A stretch of DNA of 33,840 nucleotides from Candidatus Parabeggiatoa sp. nov. 3 (GTDB lineage: Bacteria; Pseudomonadota; Gammaproteobacteria; Beggiatoales; Beggiatoaceae): NCBI GenBank assembly GCA_003645185.1, contig QNEL01000020.1:1-33840 (forward strand), written 5' to 3'. Positions within the stretch are counted from its first letter, which is position 1. Each line of letters starts with the position of its first letter. The notes beneath the pieces are model-generated. The model was not told where the DNA came from and did not search any database. It was given only the letters and a program-made list of their open reading frames with translations. Below, piece by piece: positions 16,153 through 24,616 of the stretch. The translations under genes were made by a program, and so were the position numbers.

Positions 16153-16745
16153 ATTTTTTCATTCGTTTTATTGATGTTACAATAATAGAAAGCGATTATA
16201 TATCAAAAGCAAACGACAAGGATTGTCTATAAAAGCAAAATACTGATTCTTACCACCTATCAGTTTTCAAATTCCATGTGATCAATACACGCATTTATAA
16301 CAGGTATTGATATTAATTTATTAATAAAACCTGTCTGTTAGACTCTGTGGTATTCTGTGGTACTCTGTGTACGCCGTAAAGAAAAAAAATTCTGGATTTT
16401 TCTGTCCACCCTTAAAATCAAATCGCTAACGAAACAGGTTGGCTGGATGTATATTGTTATGCTATTTGTTATACTAAAAACACATAGGTTTCCATACTAT
16501 AGCAAATTTGGATGTCAACCTGCCAAATCTTAAAGACTTGGCAAATTTTTTACTTAACCAAAATTAAAAATGCTATATTAATCATAAGCTTGAGCAACTG
16601 AATGAATTTTCACATCCCCCAACCATAAGCCGCCATAGATAAAATACCGTAGGTAAATCTATGATGTAACCGCTTGCCATTTGTCCTATTTCCGCCAGCG
16701 CCTAGCGAGACGAAAAGAGGCAAAAATTCTTTCTAATTAATGGTA

Positions 16746-16951
16746 GGTCAGACCTAGTGTGTTAAATTTCAGGTATTTTTGCTACTTTTTTTTCACCCCC
16801 GATTTGTAGGGTGGGTAAACGGGCGGCATTGAACTCAATATCAAACCCAGATTTCACCGCCCGTTTGCCCACCATCCCCCCTTCAGTGAATAAAAATAGG
16901 GTGAAAAATAAACCCAGAAATTGGCTCAAATTTAACACCCCAGGTCAGACC
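16746..16951. mobile_element. 206-bp MITE-like element with nested inverted repeats
   Basis: The outer 24-bp ends (GGTCAGACC...GTTAAATTT and AAATTTAACAC...GGTCAGACC) are inverted with three mismatches. Inside, GGTGGGTAAACGGGCGG at ~16812 is the inverted partner of CCGCCCGTTTGCCCACC at ~16858. No coding sequence is seen. It looks like a short non-autonomous element into which, or around which, the GGGTGGG hairpin is built. Confidence 0.5.
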
Positions 16952-17078
16952 AAAAAAAACTTTGCCCAACCATATAATATAAATTTTATCTCACGCATTT
17001 ATCAAGAATTAAATCGTTCAGAACGAACTGCTATTCACAGGCAAAAATCGCTTTTTGCTGTCCGAGTGCATACGATTG

Positions 17079-17690
17079 CTATATTTTTGCTATTAAAAAC
17101 AGGCCTGTACCAATCATTACAGCACCAGCAGTCATGTTTATTCCTTTTTTTGCCCTAGAGCTTTCAAAAAGTAATCTAGATTTATTCGCCATATATGCAT
17201 AACCTAACTTTGTTCCGCCTACAGCTAGAGTTGCGACAACTATGACAATGCCTGTATCAAAAACAGATACATTAGATAAATCAAGAAACGCTGGAAGAAA
17301 ACTGATATAAAATAAGATTGCTTTTGGATCACCTAAAGTCATAAACAGCCCACACAGAAAATGAGAGGACCAAGATAATGCTTTAATTTCCTGAATTTCT
17401 ACGGACTTTGTTCTCCATAAGCCTATTCCTAACCAGATAAGATAAGCACTACCAAGGTAGATAAACAGACTACTCATCGTTTCAGCAATAAACCCTAAGC
17501 CGTAAAGGGCCAATATTATGAATATCAGATCGCCAGCGATTATCCCTAAGACTGTGACAAGGCCATGAATAAATCCCGATTCAATTGTTCTGGCTACCAC
17601 AACAAATACACTAGGGCTGGGGATAATAGCCAAAACAAACATGGCTCCAAACAATGCGACAGTACTACTTAATGTCATGCTACTTTCCAT
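17079..17690 (-). CDS. LysE/RhtB-family amino-acid exporter
   Basis: 203 residues, inner-membrane protein with about six hydrophobic segments and the family's usual length (200-210). Early in the protein VLAIIPSPSVFVVVARTIESG matches the conserved P-x-P segment of LysE/RhtB exporters. LFIYLGSAYLIWLGIGLWRT and LFMTLGDPKAILFYISFLPA are the other hallmark blocks. Such proteins expel amino acids or similar small metabolites by proton exchange; the substrate cannot be told. An alternative start is at the fourth-downstream ATG (17678). It stands alone on the minus strand. Confidence 0.9.
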   Translation of the reverse strand: MESSMTLSSTVALFGAMFVLAIIPSPSVFVVVARTIESGFIHGLVTVLGIIAGDLIFIILALYGLGFIAETMSSLFIYLGSAYLIWLGIGLWRTKSVEIQEIKALSWSSHFLCGLFMTLGDPKAILFYISFLPAFLDLSNVSVFDTGIVIVVATLAVGGTKLGYAYMANKSRLLFESSRAKKGINMTAGAVMIGTGLFLIAKI

Positions 17691-17845
17691 AGAAAATCTA
17701 AGAGCAATATAATATAAGCGGGTGCTGCACTATGCTATAAAAATATTTATTAAGCATTGCCATCTGTCTCAGTTAATTCTTGCTATCAAGCTTTGAATCT
17801 GTTGTTCATTTTCTATAGCCTAACGGCGTAAATTAATCAGCGTTA

Positions 17846-17916
17846 ATCATGACAATCAGCGCAATCTGCGTTCTATCACGTTGTTGAAAATTCACTTATT
17901 TTCTGTTTAACATCAT
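17846..17916. repeat. Dispersed ATGACAATCAG...TTTTCTGTTTAACAT repeat
   Basis: A ~70-bp segment with a clear relative at 22022-22092 and a shorter one at 1815-1846. The shared parts are ATGACAATCAG, GCAATC, GCGTTCTATCA and TTTTCTGTTTAACAT. It lies in the 356-bp gap upstream of the LysE-type gene, where I see no gene. Confidence 0.6.
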
Positions 17917-18046
17917 GTTGATCACGACAACTTAGCGTCTCGATGCGCTTCGCTGGAGAATGAAAATGAATATGACAAAGTCAAATTAACGATTAAGCTC
18001 ATCCGCCGTCAACGTAGGAGGTGAGCGGGAGCGCCATGTTAGGCTC

Positions 18047-18361
18047 TTATGTTCTTTGATAGTAGTCAAATCCCTCAAAAGTATTCTCAAGCGCACGTTC
18101 TAGTTTTTGATATTCTCTATCGTCTCGGTTAAAGGTTATTTCTAATTGCCCATCATTGTCCATTTCTGAGGCTGCTTCTTTATCCATTTGAATCGAAATG
18201 CTTTCTCGCTGTAATTTGACACTGAGCAGATGGCCGTACCATGACCAACCTTGGTCGCAATATTCTATGTAGGGTTTGTCCCAGCCGAACCGAATATCGT
18301 CCTCAGTAAATTCGTATGCTTGCTGAAACATGAGATAAAAATCTTCATCTTCTGTTGAAGA
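18047..18361 (-). CDS. Imm10-like immunity protein, 3' exon
   Basis: The open frame runs from the intron boundary (codon TCT at 18361) to the stop at 18047; the first internal ATG is at 18331 and has no ribosome site. The block FYLMFQQAYEFTEDDI, then GWDKPYIEYCDQGWSWYG, then LEITFNRDDREYQKLERALE matches the pattern I recall for immunity protein family Imm10 (YLLLQR, EFDEQD, YIE-x-DQ, YGG). Such proteins neutralise toxins of contact-dependent or polymorphic toxin systems; no toxin gene is nearby. Codons upstream of the ATG (SSTEDEDFYL) also fit the family, so a start at 18331 would truncate the protein. Joined to the exon at 19158-19244 it gives about 133 residues. Confidence 0.65.
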   Translation of the reverse strand, partial: SSTEDEDFYLMFQQAYEFTEDDIRFGWDKPYIEYCDQGWSWYGHLLSVKLQRESISIQMDKEAASEMDNDGQLEITFNRDDREYQKLERALENTFEGFDYYQRT

Positions 18362-19157
18362 GTTAAACTAAGCCCCCTACGTCACCGTAAAGGACTCGTC
18401 TTCAAAGCACAAGCCATGAGACTGATCCCGAACACGGCTTCTCTCCTAACTGTTGTTATTTGGCCTTTCATGGCCTTTCCAATACCGTCTTTAAACTGTT
18501 ACTCGCGTAACATCATTTCATCATGCTCTGAGAATTACTTCCCACTCATGGTATTGATATATTTAATGACTATACTGTTCTCAGTTAGCAGTGTACACGT
18601 AGGCATATCCCCTTTATTACAAAGAGGCTTTAGCTTTTTGCACAATCCTGTTAAGCCTATCTATTAAAGTTTGATAAACGGAACTCACCGCCATAAAAAT
18701 GTTCGGGATGAGTCTAATAAACTTAATTACCCCGTTTCCAAAGATTGGCTATATTCAGACTTAGATATTATCTATACGCCGTGGTAATGATTCTTACGAA
18801 TCCAACACCTATCATATTACTAGGGCTTTGTCATAAGTGTTTTCTTACCAAACACGGATTGTAACTTAGCTTGTTTCCGCTTGTTGTCACGACGTTTTAT
18901 GTGCATCGATAATTTCTTGCGTTATCATATCTGATTATCTAGCACTGTTTAATAAGCTAATTCATTAAACAACACATTATTCCCTGCTTTATCAGAATTT
19001 TATCAGGAATCCAATAAGGGAATTGACGTAGACTTTAGGTCATCTTGAGATAGCTTTAATCTCACAATCTTTGAATTATCACAATAGGCTTTAAAAACTG
19101 CCAAATTGGGCTCATGTTACGCACATTTTAACGTGCTTTGCATGAAACGGGTCGCAC
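18362..19157 (-). ncRNA. ORF-less group II intron (ribozyme) inside the Imm10-like gene
   Basis: 796 nt. The 5' end on the minus strand is GTGCGACCC, the GUGYG consensus, with a typical ATGTGCGTAAC a little further in. Near the 3' end, AAGCCGTG and CATGGCTT pair as a domain V-like hairpin (about 18420-18452). After TTTGAAGACGAGT comes a domain VI hairpin with about 12 bp and a GUGA tetraloop, then CTTAGTTTAAC, giving an A 7 nt before the AC end. Removing it joins two coding pieces in the same frame. The last exon bases TTGGGCT are complementary to AGCCCAA at intron nt 46-52, though this is unusually early for EBS1. No reverse-transcriptase ORF is inside, so mobility or efficient splicing would need a protein from elsewhere. 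Confidence 0.65.
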
Positions 19158-19244
19158 AGCCCAAAGAACAGTCAGCCATCCCCAGTCTTCTGAAGTCGCC
19201 GAAAAATTGTTAGCTTTAAATCCGTTTTTCATTTCGGTGTTCAT
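19158..19244 (-). CDS. Imm10-like immunity protein, 5' exon
   Basis: 29 codons from ATG 19244 (or ATG 19232) to the intron boundary: FKANNFSATSEDWGWLTVLW and then Ala. It is directly followed by GTGCGAC and ends on a codon boundary, so it joins in frame with the exon beginning at 18361. The composition and position fit the first strand region of Imm10-type proteins. Without splicing, translation would run into the intron and stop within about ten codons. No clear Shine-Dalgarno is seen. Confidence 0.5.
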
Positions 19245-19318
19245 TTTTTTTCTATAGCGGCGCAAAAAATACTTTTGTTTGTAAGTGTGCAAGTATTTTT
19301 CCGGTATTTAGGGTTATT

Positions 19319-19356
19319 GCAAAAACCCAGTTTTTGCCAAAGACTGAGTTTTTGGC
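19319..19356. repeat. Two adjacent small hairpins
   Basis: CAAAAACCCAGTTTTTG (19320-19336) and GCCAAA...TTTGGC (19336-19355) fold next to each other between the GyrB-like gene and the Imm10-like gene. They might end transcription of the former, but the stems are AT-rich and weak. Confidence 0.4.
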
Positions 19357-19395
19357 TGTGTTCCTGACGATTAAAACTTCAGCTTGATTAAATTA

Positions 19396-20010
19396 TTAGC
19401 AGTTAATGCTAATGATAAGTTCTGGCATTGCTTGCCTGATTTGGCTAACCCATTTTTGTAAACCCACCTTATCAAAATTGATTTTATGAAAAAGACATAA
19501 GTCAGGTTTAACTCGCAATTTAGTAAACTCTTTGCCTTCGTATTCTTTGATTTCAAAGTGCGATAATGGGAAACCTTTTGAGTATGTTTGTTTTCCGATA
19601 TGATTCTTTGATGCGGTTTCTATCTCCAATTGACTTGATAGCGCGTTGACTACCATGATTCCTATTTCACAAAACTTCCCACCAACTTCTAAATTCTTCT
19701 TCATATTTTGACAGGCGTGCAATCTAGTCATTATGAGTTCAGCAACGCATATACCGTCTTCCGGTATCATTTCTAGTGACATGCCCGCATCATACTCTAT
19801 TTGAAATTCAGAAACGCCAAGCAATATCGCTATATTAGTGCAGATTCCATTTATATGTTCGTCTAATGCATGACAGAGACACTGCTGAACCATTTGATTC
19901 TGAATCGCCGGTTCACTCGGATCACCACCCAAATACATAGAGGAACGTTTCCGTACTGCTTCTTGCCCACTAATTAGCTTTATATCTTCACGACTGTATT
20001 TCTTTTGCAT
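19396..20010 (-). CDS. Degenerate GyrB/ParE N-terminal (GHKL) domain protein
   Basis: 204 residues with an AAGGA ribosome site before the ATG. SGQEAVRKRSSMYLGG aligns with the LEAVRKRPGMYIG start of GyrB/ParE, and MIPEDGICVAELIMTRLHA and VVNALSSQLEIE match the segments around the ATP site. The catalytic features are gone: the base Glu (E. coli Glu42) is Gln43, the Mg-binding Asn (Asn46) is His47, the GRGIP glycine box reads AGMSLE, and the GGLHGVG lid reads GGKFCEIG. The protein stops after the GHKL domain, without transducer, TOPRIM or GyrA-binding parts. The open frame is intact despite these losses, so it is more likely a non-catalytic paralogue than a fresh fragment. Role unknown; it might bind gyrase, but that is speculation. 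Confidence 0.75.
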   Translation of the reverse strand: MQKKYSREDIKLISGQEAVRKRSSMYLGGDPSEPAIQNQMVQQCLCHALDEHINGICTNIAILLGVSEFQIEYDAGMSLEMIPEDGICVAELIMTRLHACQNMKKNLEVGGKFCEIGIMVVNALSSQLEIETASKNHIGKQTYSKGFPLSHFEIKEYEGKEFTKLRVKPDLCLFHKINFDKVGLQKWVSQIRQAMPELIISINC

Positions 20011-20154
20011 GTCATTCCTTACGTGTGCGCTAACGCCGAACTATTTGATTGATTATATATTATATTAATACTCTGTTTTTTGCAGGTATTTATATCAAGT
20101 CAGAGAGTTTAAAGAAATTTTATCAGACATATCTGGAAAATTCTGAAAGGGCGA

Positions 20155-20392
20155 CAAATCCTTTATTATAAACAATCCTTGTCGTTTTGGATGCGACTCA
20201 TTATCAGTTATCAGTTATCAGTTCCACATTTCACGCTTAAGTTTCGCTCCGCGAAACTTAAGCGTGAAATAAAGTTTTTGCGCGCAAAAACTGTATTTAG
20301 CTTCGCTGATCTTCGATTCACGCTTTCACGCTAAAGTTGCGCGCAACTTTTGCGTGAGCCTTCGGTGCGCGAAGCTAAATGTGGAAATCAGT
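20155..20392. repeat. Inverted ACAATCCTTGTCG motif and palindromic cassette
   Basis: ACAATCCTTGTCG (20172-20184) is the inverted form of the motif near 16209. TAACTGA-type heptamers on the complementary strand (TTATCAGTTATCAGTTATCAG) follow, then TTCCAC, a perfect CACGCTTAAGTTTCGC / GCGAAACTTAAGCGTG palindrome, AAGTTTTTGCGCGCAAAAAC, a second core palindrome, and the closing GCTAAATGTGGAA. The right end overlaps the 3' end of the next gene. Confidence 0.8.
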
Positions 20393-21280
20393 TATCAATT
20401 CATTGCTACAAAAACGATTATCTATGGTAATCTTCTTGACAATTGGGTTGCTATCGCAGCTAATTGTATAAAAGTGTTCATAAACCATCCCTATTTTAAG
20501 GTATTTTACTACCTTTTGATTCTCACAATGCGTTTTGCTTAACTCAGTTTTCATAAGACTTACAAATAAATCTTCATCGTCTAATGACAAATTTAAAGTA
20601 TAGTAATATTGCAGTTTCTTGCTTTCTTTGAGAAAAACAAGTTTTTCTAATGTGGTATATTGATCCACTTGCTTTGGTATGCTTTGATTATGGCGTTCTA
20701 CCACTGATTCTAGTGTTTCTATCAATTTGGCAGGATACCAAACAACGTGTTGATAGAGTGGAATAAAAACCAGTAAAAAACCGGCCAAAAACCCTGATAA
20801 CAAAAACATTTTATAATGTCTGGTTATCTTTTGAATATCTTTGTCAGTCAATTTTTCTAAATATTCGACGAGTAGATTGGTGTTTGAGCAATTTAAAACG
20901 CAGAGTTTCAACTGTATTAAATAATTTGAAAGTAAAGGTATGTAAACTTTTTTACCATTACCAACAATATAGATAACATCATAAAATAAAATCCTTTTTT
21001 TATAAACTTGGGTTATGTGATTCCATTCAATACAAGATTGTGCCCAAGGTGTATATTTGAGTCCTTCAAAAGACACCCTTGCTTTATAATATGTCGCTAG
21101 TGGCACCATAATGATTGTTGTTATTAAGACTTTACTAATAATTCTATCGTATGCAAAATAGGCCAAGCCATATTTTCCAACAAACAATGCCACAAGGGAT
21201 GTTTGTATCAAAATCATTAAGCATACCAAAAGCACGACAGATAATAAATCAAGTCCAAAGCTACATTTTTTCATGTTCAT
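20375..21280 (-). CDS. Membrane protein of unknown function
   Basis: 301 residues, unrecognised. Hydrophobic segments lie at about 10-34, 48-64 and 157-177. Between the second and third there is a ~90-residue cytoplasmic segment rich in beta-type residues (YKARVSFEGLKYTPW, RILFYDVIYIVGNGK). After the third, about 120 residues would be periplasmic and contain LQYYYTLNLSLDDEDL, ELSKTHCENQ and EHFYTISCDS. These resemble a small gammaproteobacterial domain that I remember only as a pattern of YHYTL followed by two Cys. The final codons (ITDFHI) and the TAG stop are provided by the palindromic cassette, so the true C-terminus was probably altered. No Shine-Dalgarno is evident. It stands alone. Confidence 0.65.
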   Translation of the reverse strand: MNMKKCSFGLDLLSVVLLVCLMILIQTSLVALFVGKYGLAYFAYDRIISKVLITTIIMVPLATYYKARVSFEGLKYTPWAQSCIEWNHITQVYKKRILFYDVIYIVGNGKKVYIPLLSNYLIQLKLCVLNCSNTNLLVEYLEKLTDKDIQKITRHYKMFLLSGFLAGFLLVFIPLYQHVVWYPAKLIETLESVVERHNQSIPKQVDQYTTLEKLVFLKESKKLQYYYTLNLSLDDEDLFVSLMKTELSKTHCENQKVVKYLKIGMVYEHFYTISCDSNPIVKKITIDNRFCSNELITDFHI

Positions 21281-21339
21281 GTTGATTTAGGATTTGTGAA
21301 AATCTCTTTCAAAGAATCTACTTATCTACTTTCTGAAGG

Positions 21340-22140
21340 GGGCTACAGAAAATCGTGCCATGCACCATTTCACGCGCGTAGCGAGACAAAGCGCGTGAAA
21401 TACAGTCTAGTTGCCCAAGTTGCCCAAGGCCATAAAACCTATAAAATCCTGAACTTTTGAACTACTTTTTGAACAAAACTATATTTCACGATTTCACGCT
21501 AAAGTTTCGCTTCGCGAAACTTTAGCGTGAAATTTCACGCTAAAGTTTCGCTTCGCGAAACTTTAGCGTGAAATAATGTTTTTGCGCGCAAAAACGTTTG
21601 CGTGAAATTCACATTTCGCGTAGCTAAATACCGTTTTTGCGCGCAAAAACTTCTTAAGTGAAAAACTGAACAGTCACTGTGAACAAAAGTCTTGAGTTTT
21701 ACTGGTATTAATAATTTTAACACCCGCCTATCAAACAGGCCATCACAGCCAATATTATACTGTCCACCATTTCACTTAAGAAGTTTTTGCGCGCAAAAAC
21801 GGTATTTTGCGCTTTTGCTGAAGTGAAAGGTTAGTCACCACCACCTGACTTTCGCGTTAAGACAACTGCTTTAGCTGTTGGCTGTGTCTGATAATAGCGA
21901 CCTTATGACAATGCTAAGTATATTTAGCGATTTTTGTAGTGGTTCGTTAAGATGTTGAACATAATTAATCAAGAGAAGCTAAAATCAAGATCAGCGTTTC
22001 ACTTAACAAGTTTTTGCGTGGTGTCATGACAATCAGTGCAATCAGCGTTCTATCAAGATTTGTTCAAACCCTCATTTTCTGTTTAACATTTCACTTAACA
22101 AGTTTTTGCGCGCAAAAAAAGAGCTAAATGTGAAATCCTG
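21340..22140. repeat. Repeat-rich tract with palindromes and dispersed repeats
   Basis: No gene is seen. The tract holds two tandem perfect palindromes (TTTCACGCTAAAGTTTCGCT and complement, 21491-21573), several GTTTTTGCGCGCAAAAAC cores (about 21580, 21635, 21783, 22100) and TTGAGTTTTACTGGTATTA shared with 29178. It also has GAAGGGGGCTAC with ATCGTGCCATGC, shared with 28612-28640, and the dispersed repeat at 22022-22092. Confidence 0.8.
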
Positions 22141-22325
22141 TTGCCCACTACAATCAATATTTAGCGATTTTGGTGCCTTATGTGGACAAGATGCTTTGGT
22201 AGATGATGTATAAGGCTACGTAAAGAAACAGATTGACGCGATGGATGTGGCTATTATGATGGTTTATGGTGAACAAGTGATTATTGTTCCCAGTTAGGGT
22301 ATTTTAGTCGCACTGGCTCAACATA
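22141..22325 (+). other. Possible unrecognised gene remnant
   Basis: One frame reads FGALCGQDALVDDV, stop, GYVKKQIDAMDVAIMMVYG and EQVIIVPS, stop, GILVALAQHKALSIY. It looks protein-like but is broken by stop codons. I recognise no family. The rest of 22422-23290 also shows no convincing gene. Confidence 0.25.
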
Positions 22326-22421
22326 AGGCGTTGTCGATATATAACACCAACAATTGAGATCGTTGATGAAAGTAATTACAGGGCTATCAAAACAGTGTGA
22401 AGTTATTTTTCGACAACGCCT
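22326..22421. repeat. 12-bp inverted repeat AGGCGTTGTCGA
   Basis: Perfect arms AGGCGTTGTCGA / TCGACAACGCCT enclose 72 bp of AT-rich sequence. This may be a small element or a remnant of insertion-sequence ends; no transposase is present. Confidence 0.5.
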
Positions 22422-23311
22422 GATAAACAACAAATAACATTTAAGATTTGAAATTAAAATTAAGTTAAGGGCTATTCCTTGGGTATTGCCCCTATAAATC
22501 GTCATGGCATGGACGTATGCTTGGACACCTGTGTTATTGGCTTATGACGGTGTGCCTTATGATATGTTGATCTCGCTTGAGCTTTGAATGGAGTTTATTA
22601 ACTGTTATCAAAAAGTGACCGACAAAGATAGACTTTCTTGTACAATTTGTCCAATAAATTTTGATGACTTGAAAATAAAACTAAGTAACCCTATAATTAT
22701 TAGTTATGAGTCAGGTTGACTCATAACGAGAAAGGTTTTTTTGTATTTGGTATTGGGAAAAAAAGTGGGTAAATAGTTCTTCAAACTTCGTTACGAAACG
22801 CCCAATCTCGGTTTGAAGCCCTATTTTACCCAACCGGGACTGCTTTTCTTTCTTACAGTACATGGTTATATCAGACCATTTTTGTGGAACTGATATCAAC
22901 TTATGTGCCTGCTCAACCAGGACTCTAGTTGCATATCGAAGGAGTTATCTTTAGCTCGCGAATTACCTAAAAATGTCCAACTTTGTCTAACTTTTTAGGA
23001 GCAGCAGTTGATCTCGCACAGCGAAAAATGAATATTTTTCCTTCTAAAAGTATTTTGATAACTGATAACAATTGGCTGTTCACTGTTCACTGATAATAAA
23101 TGCTTGTAGTCATTTTAAAAATACATTACTATGTGCGGATTGTAGTGGTGAGTCTGATGAGATTTTAATCGATCAAATTGCGATCACATTGCATTTATTG
23201 AAATGATGATTTTAAAAAAAGACTGCTTTTATTTAAGTCTTATTTCAGCGTTATTAAAGAATAACCCACCTTAACAGGTGGTTTTAGTTGATAGAATGAG
23301 GTTAAATTAAT

Positions 23312-23512
23312 ATGAAAGGTACCGTCAAGTGGTTTAATGAAACCAGAGGATTTGGTTTTATTTCTCCGTCAGATGGCAGTAGAGATGTGTTTGTTCACTT
23401 TTCCTGTATTCAAAAAGAAGGATTTAAAACCCTTAATGAAGGACAAACTGTTGAATTTGAATCAACAGATGGGCCAAAGGGCCCCCAAGCGACAAAGTGT
23501 TTTCCAGAATGA
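23312..23512 (+). CDS. Cold-shock domain protein (CspA family)
   Basis: 66 residues, a single cold-shock domain of standard length. It binds single-stranded RNA or DNA and melts RNA structure. The start is [19 protein letters not shown], where RGFGFI is RNP1, and DVFVHFS is RNP2. GAGG lies about 10 nt before the ATG. An apparent small hairpin (CCACCT / AGGTGG, about 23266-23281) lies in the leader just upstream. The gene is monocistronic with its own terminator at 23640. Which of the several csp paralogues of the cell it is cannot be said. Confidence 0.95.
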   Translation: MKGTVKWFNETRGFGFISPSDGSRDVFVHFSCIQKEGFKTLNEGQTVEFESTDGPKGPQATKCFPE

Positions 23513-23639
23513 AACCCGCGGTGAATGTTTTAGAGCAGTGTAAAAGCGTGTTTCAAAAGTTTTAAGAATTGTTTTTTGAAAACAATGCGTTAGGCTGAAT
23601 TCTAAGACAGACTCTAAAAGGAAAAGAACGAATTATAAG

Positions 23640-23671
23640 GCCCGTTACCTGTGAAGGTGCGGGCTTTTTTT
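23640..23671 (+). terminator. Rho-independent terminator of the csp gene
   Basis: GCCCG-TT-ACCT / AGGT-G-CGGGC stem with a GTGA loop is followed directly by seven T. It lies 128 bp after the csp stop and just before the convergent prepilin gene. Confidence 0.85.
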
Positions 23672-23736
23672 GTTTTCAGAGGCCCCTTTTTCAAAGCGTG
23701 ATGAGTCAAAAAGTGGTTGGCAATCTGCGATAGCGT

Positions 23737-24360
23737 TTAGAGAGAAAAATACAATTTATGTTTTACTTGGCTTGTTCTATTGTCTTCATCGTAATCATTT
23801 TGATTGCTGCGAATACGACCTTTATTTGCTATAAGATCATCTGAGTGTGATTCCAAGATAATGGCAATATGACCTGGTATTTGAGTCAATCCAACGAATA
23901 ATGGCATGTTTTTGCCTTGCGCGCCATTGTCCAAAGAATTGCTTGAGATGCCTATTATTCCAAAATAGGGATTGGCAGGTTGCTCTTGTTGATTATCAGC
24001 ATTCACTCTTAAAACCAAATTGGCATAACGCAAATGTGACCAAACGAGACGTGCTTCGTCGTTTTTACTTTCTGAATCAAAATGACCTTCAATCACACCA
24101 TCCCCATTACCATTTGTTATAGAAATGTCCTCATTGTCTCCAAACTTTAAGTCGGCCCATTGATCATCGCCCGGTAGAGCATGGTAACGTTCCTGATAGA
24201 TAGAAACCGCTTGAGCAAGACTATTAAAGCTATTTTCAATATTTTGGATTTTGGCATTGGTGATCATCTCTTTTCCTTTAAGTACCATGCCTAACAGTAA
24301 ACCCACTATGACTATCACTATAGACATTTCTACCAATGTAAAGCCTTGTCGTTTTTTCAT
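23737..24360 (-). CDS. Prepilin-like protein 1 of a tandem trio
   Basis: 207 residues from the chosen ATG at 24360, which has AGAGGG about 8 nt upstream. The type IV prepilin leader is MKKRQG followed by FTLVEMSIVIVIVGLLLGM, with Glu at position 5 of the mature protein. PilD would cleave after Gly6 and methylate the Phe. The mature body starts with the long hydrophobic helix and then has IYQERYHALPGDD and a C-terminus ending LYFSL, shared with the two paralogues upstream. It is likely a minor pilin or pseudopilin that assembles into an inner-membrane-based filament. No assembly ATPase or secretin gene is in the window. Confidence 0.85.
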   Translation of the reverse strand: MKKRQGFTLVEMSIVIVIVGLLLGMVLKGKEMITNAKIQNIENSFNSLAQAVSIYQERYHALPGDDQWADLKFGDNEDISITNGNGDGVIEGHFDSESKNDEARLVWSHLRYANLVLRVNADNQQEQPANPYFGIIGISSNSLDNGAQGKNMPLFVGLTQIPGHIAIILESHSDDLIANKGRIRSNQNDYDEDNRTSQVKHKLYFSL

Positions 24361-24616
24361 TGTATCTTCCCTCTTATGATCAATGATCACTCGATGTGCT
24401 ATTTTTTTTAACACACTGATTTATAAAGCTTTTTAGCAATAACAGTACAAAATAAAGTGTATTTATTTTCTTAAAGAAAAACAAACAGTTAATTTTATAG
24501 GCCTATCCACAGCAAAGCTTAAACCCCCCGTTTTTTTAACGAAAGAACATTGGTAGTGATCAATTATCTGTTTCCTGCTGTAAGAGCAATCCCCCGCGCA
24601 AGCCCCATTAAACAAT

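Noticed and set aside
16811-17158. 115-codon plus-strand reading frame
   Set aside because: It runs through the 206-bp inverted-repeat element and overlaps the 3' end of the LysE-type gene on the other strand; the translation is low complexity and has no ribosome site.
18416-18667. 83-codon plus-strand reading frame
   Set aside because: It lies opposite domains IV-VI of the proposed group II intron and has no protein-like pattern.
22711-22899. 62-codon minus-strand reading frame
   Set aside because: The protein looks fairly natural (a Lys/Glu-rich helical pattern) but has no ribosome site, no known motif, and a stop shortly upstream; not enough to call a gene.
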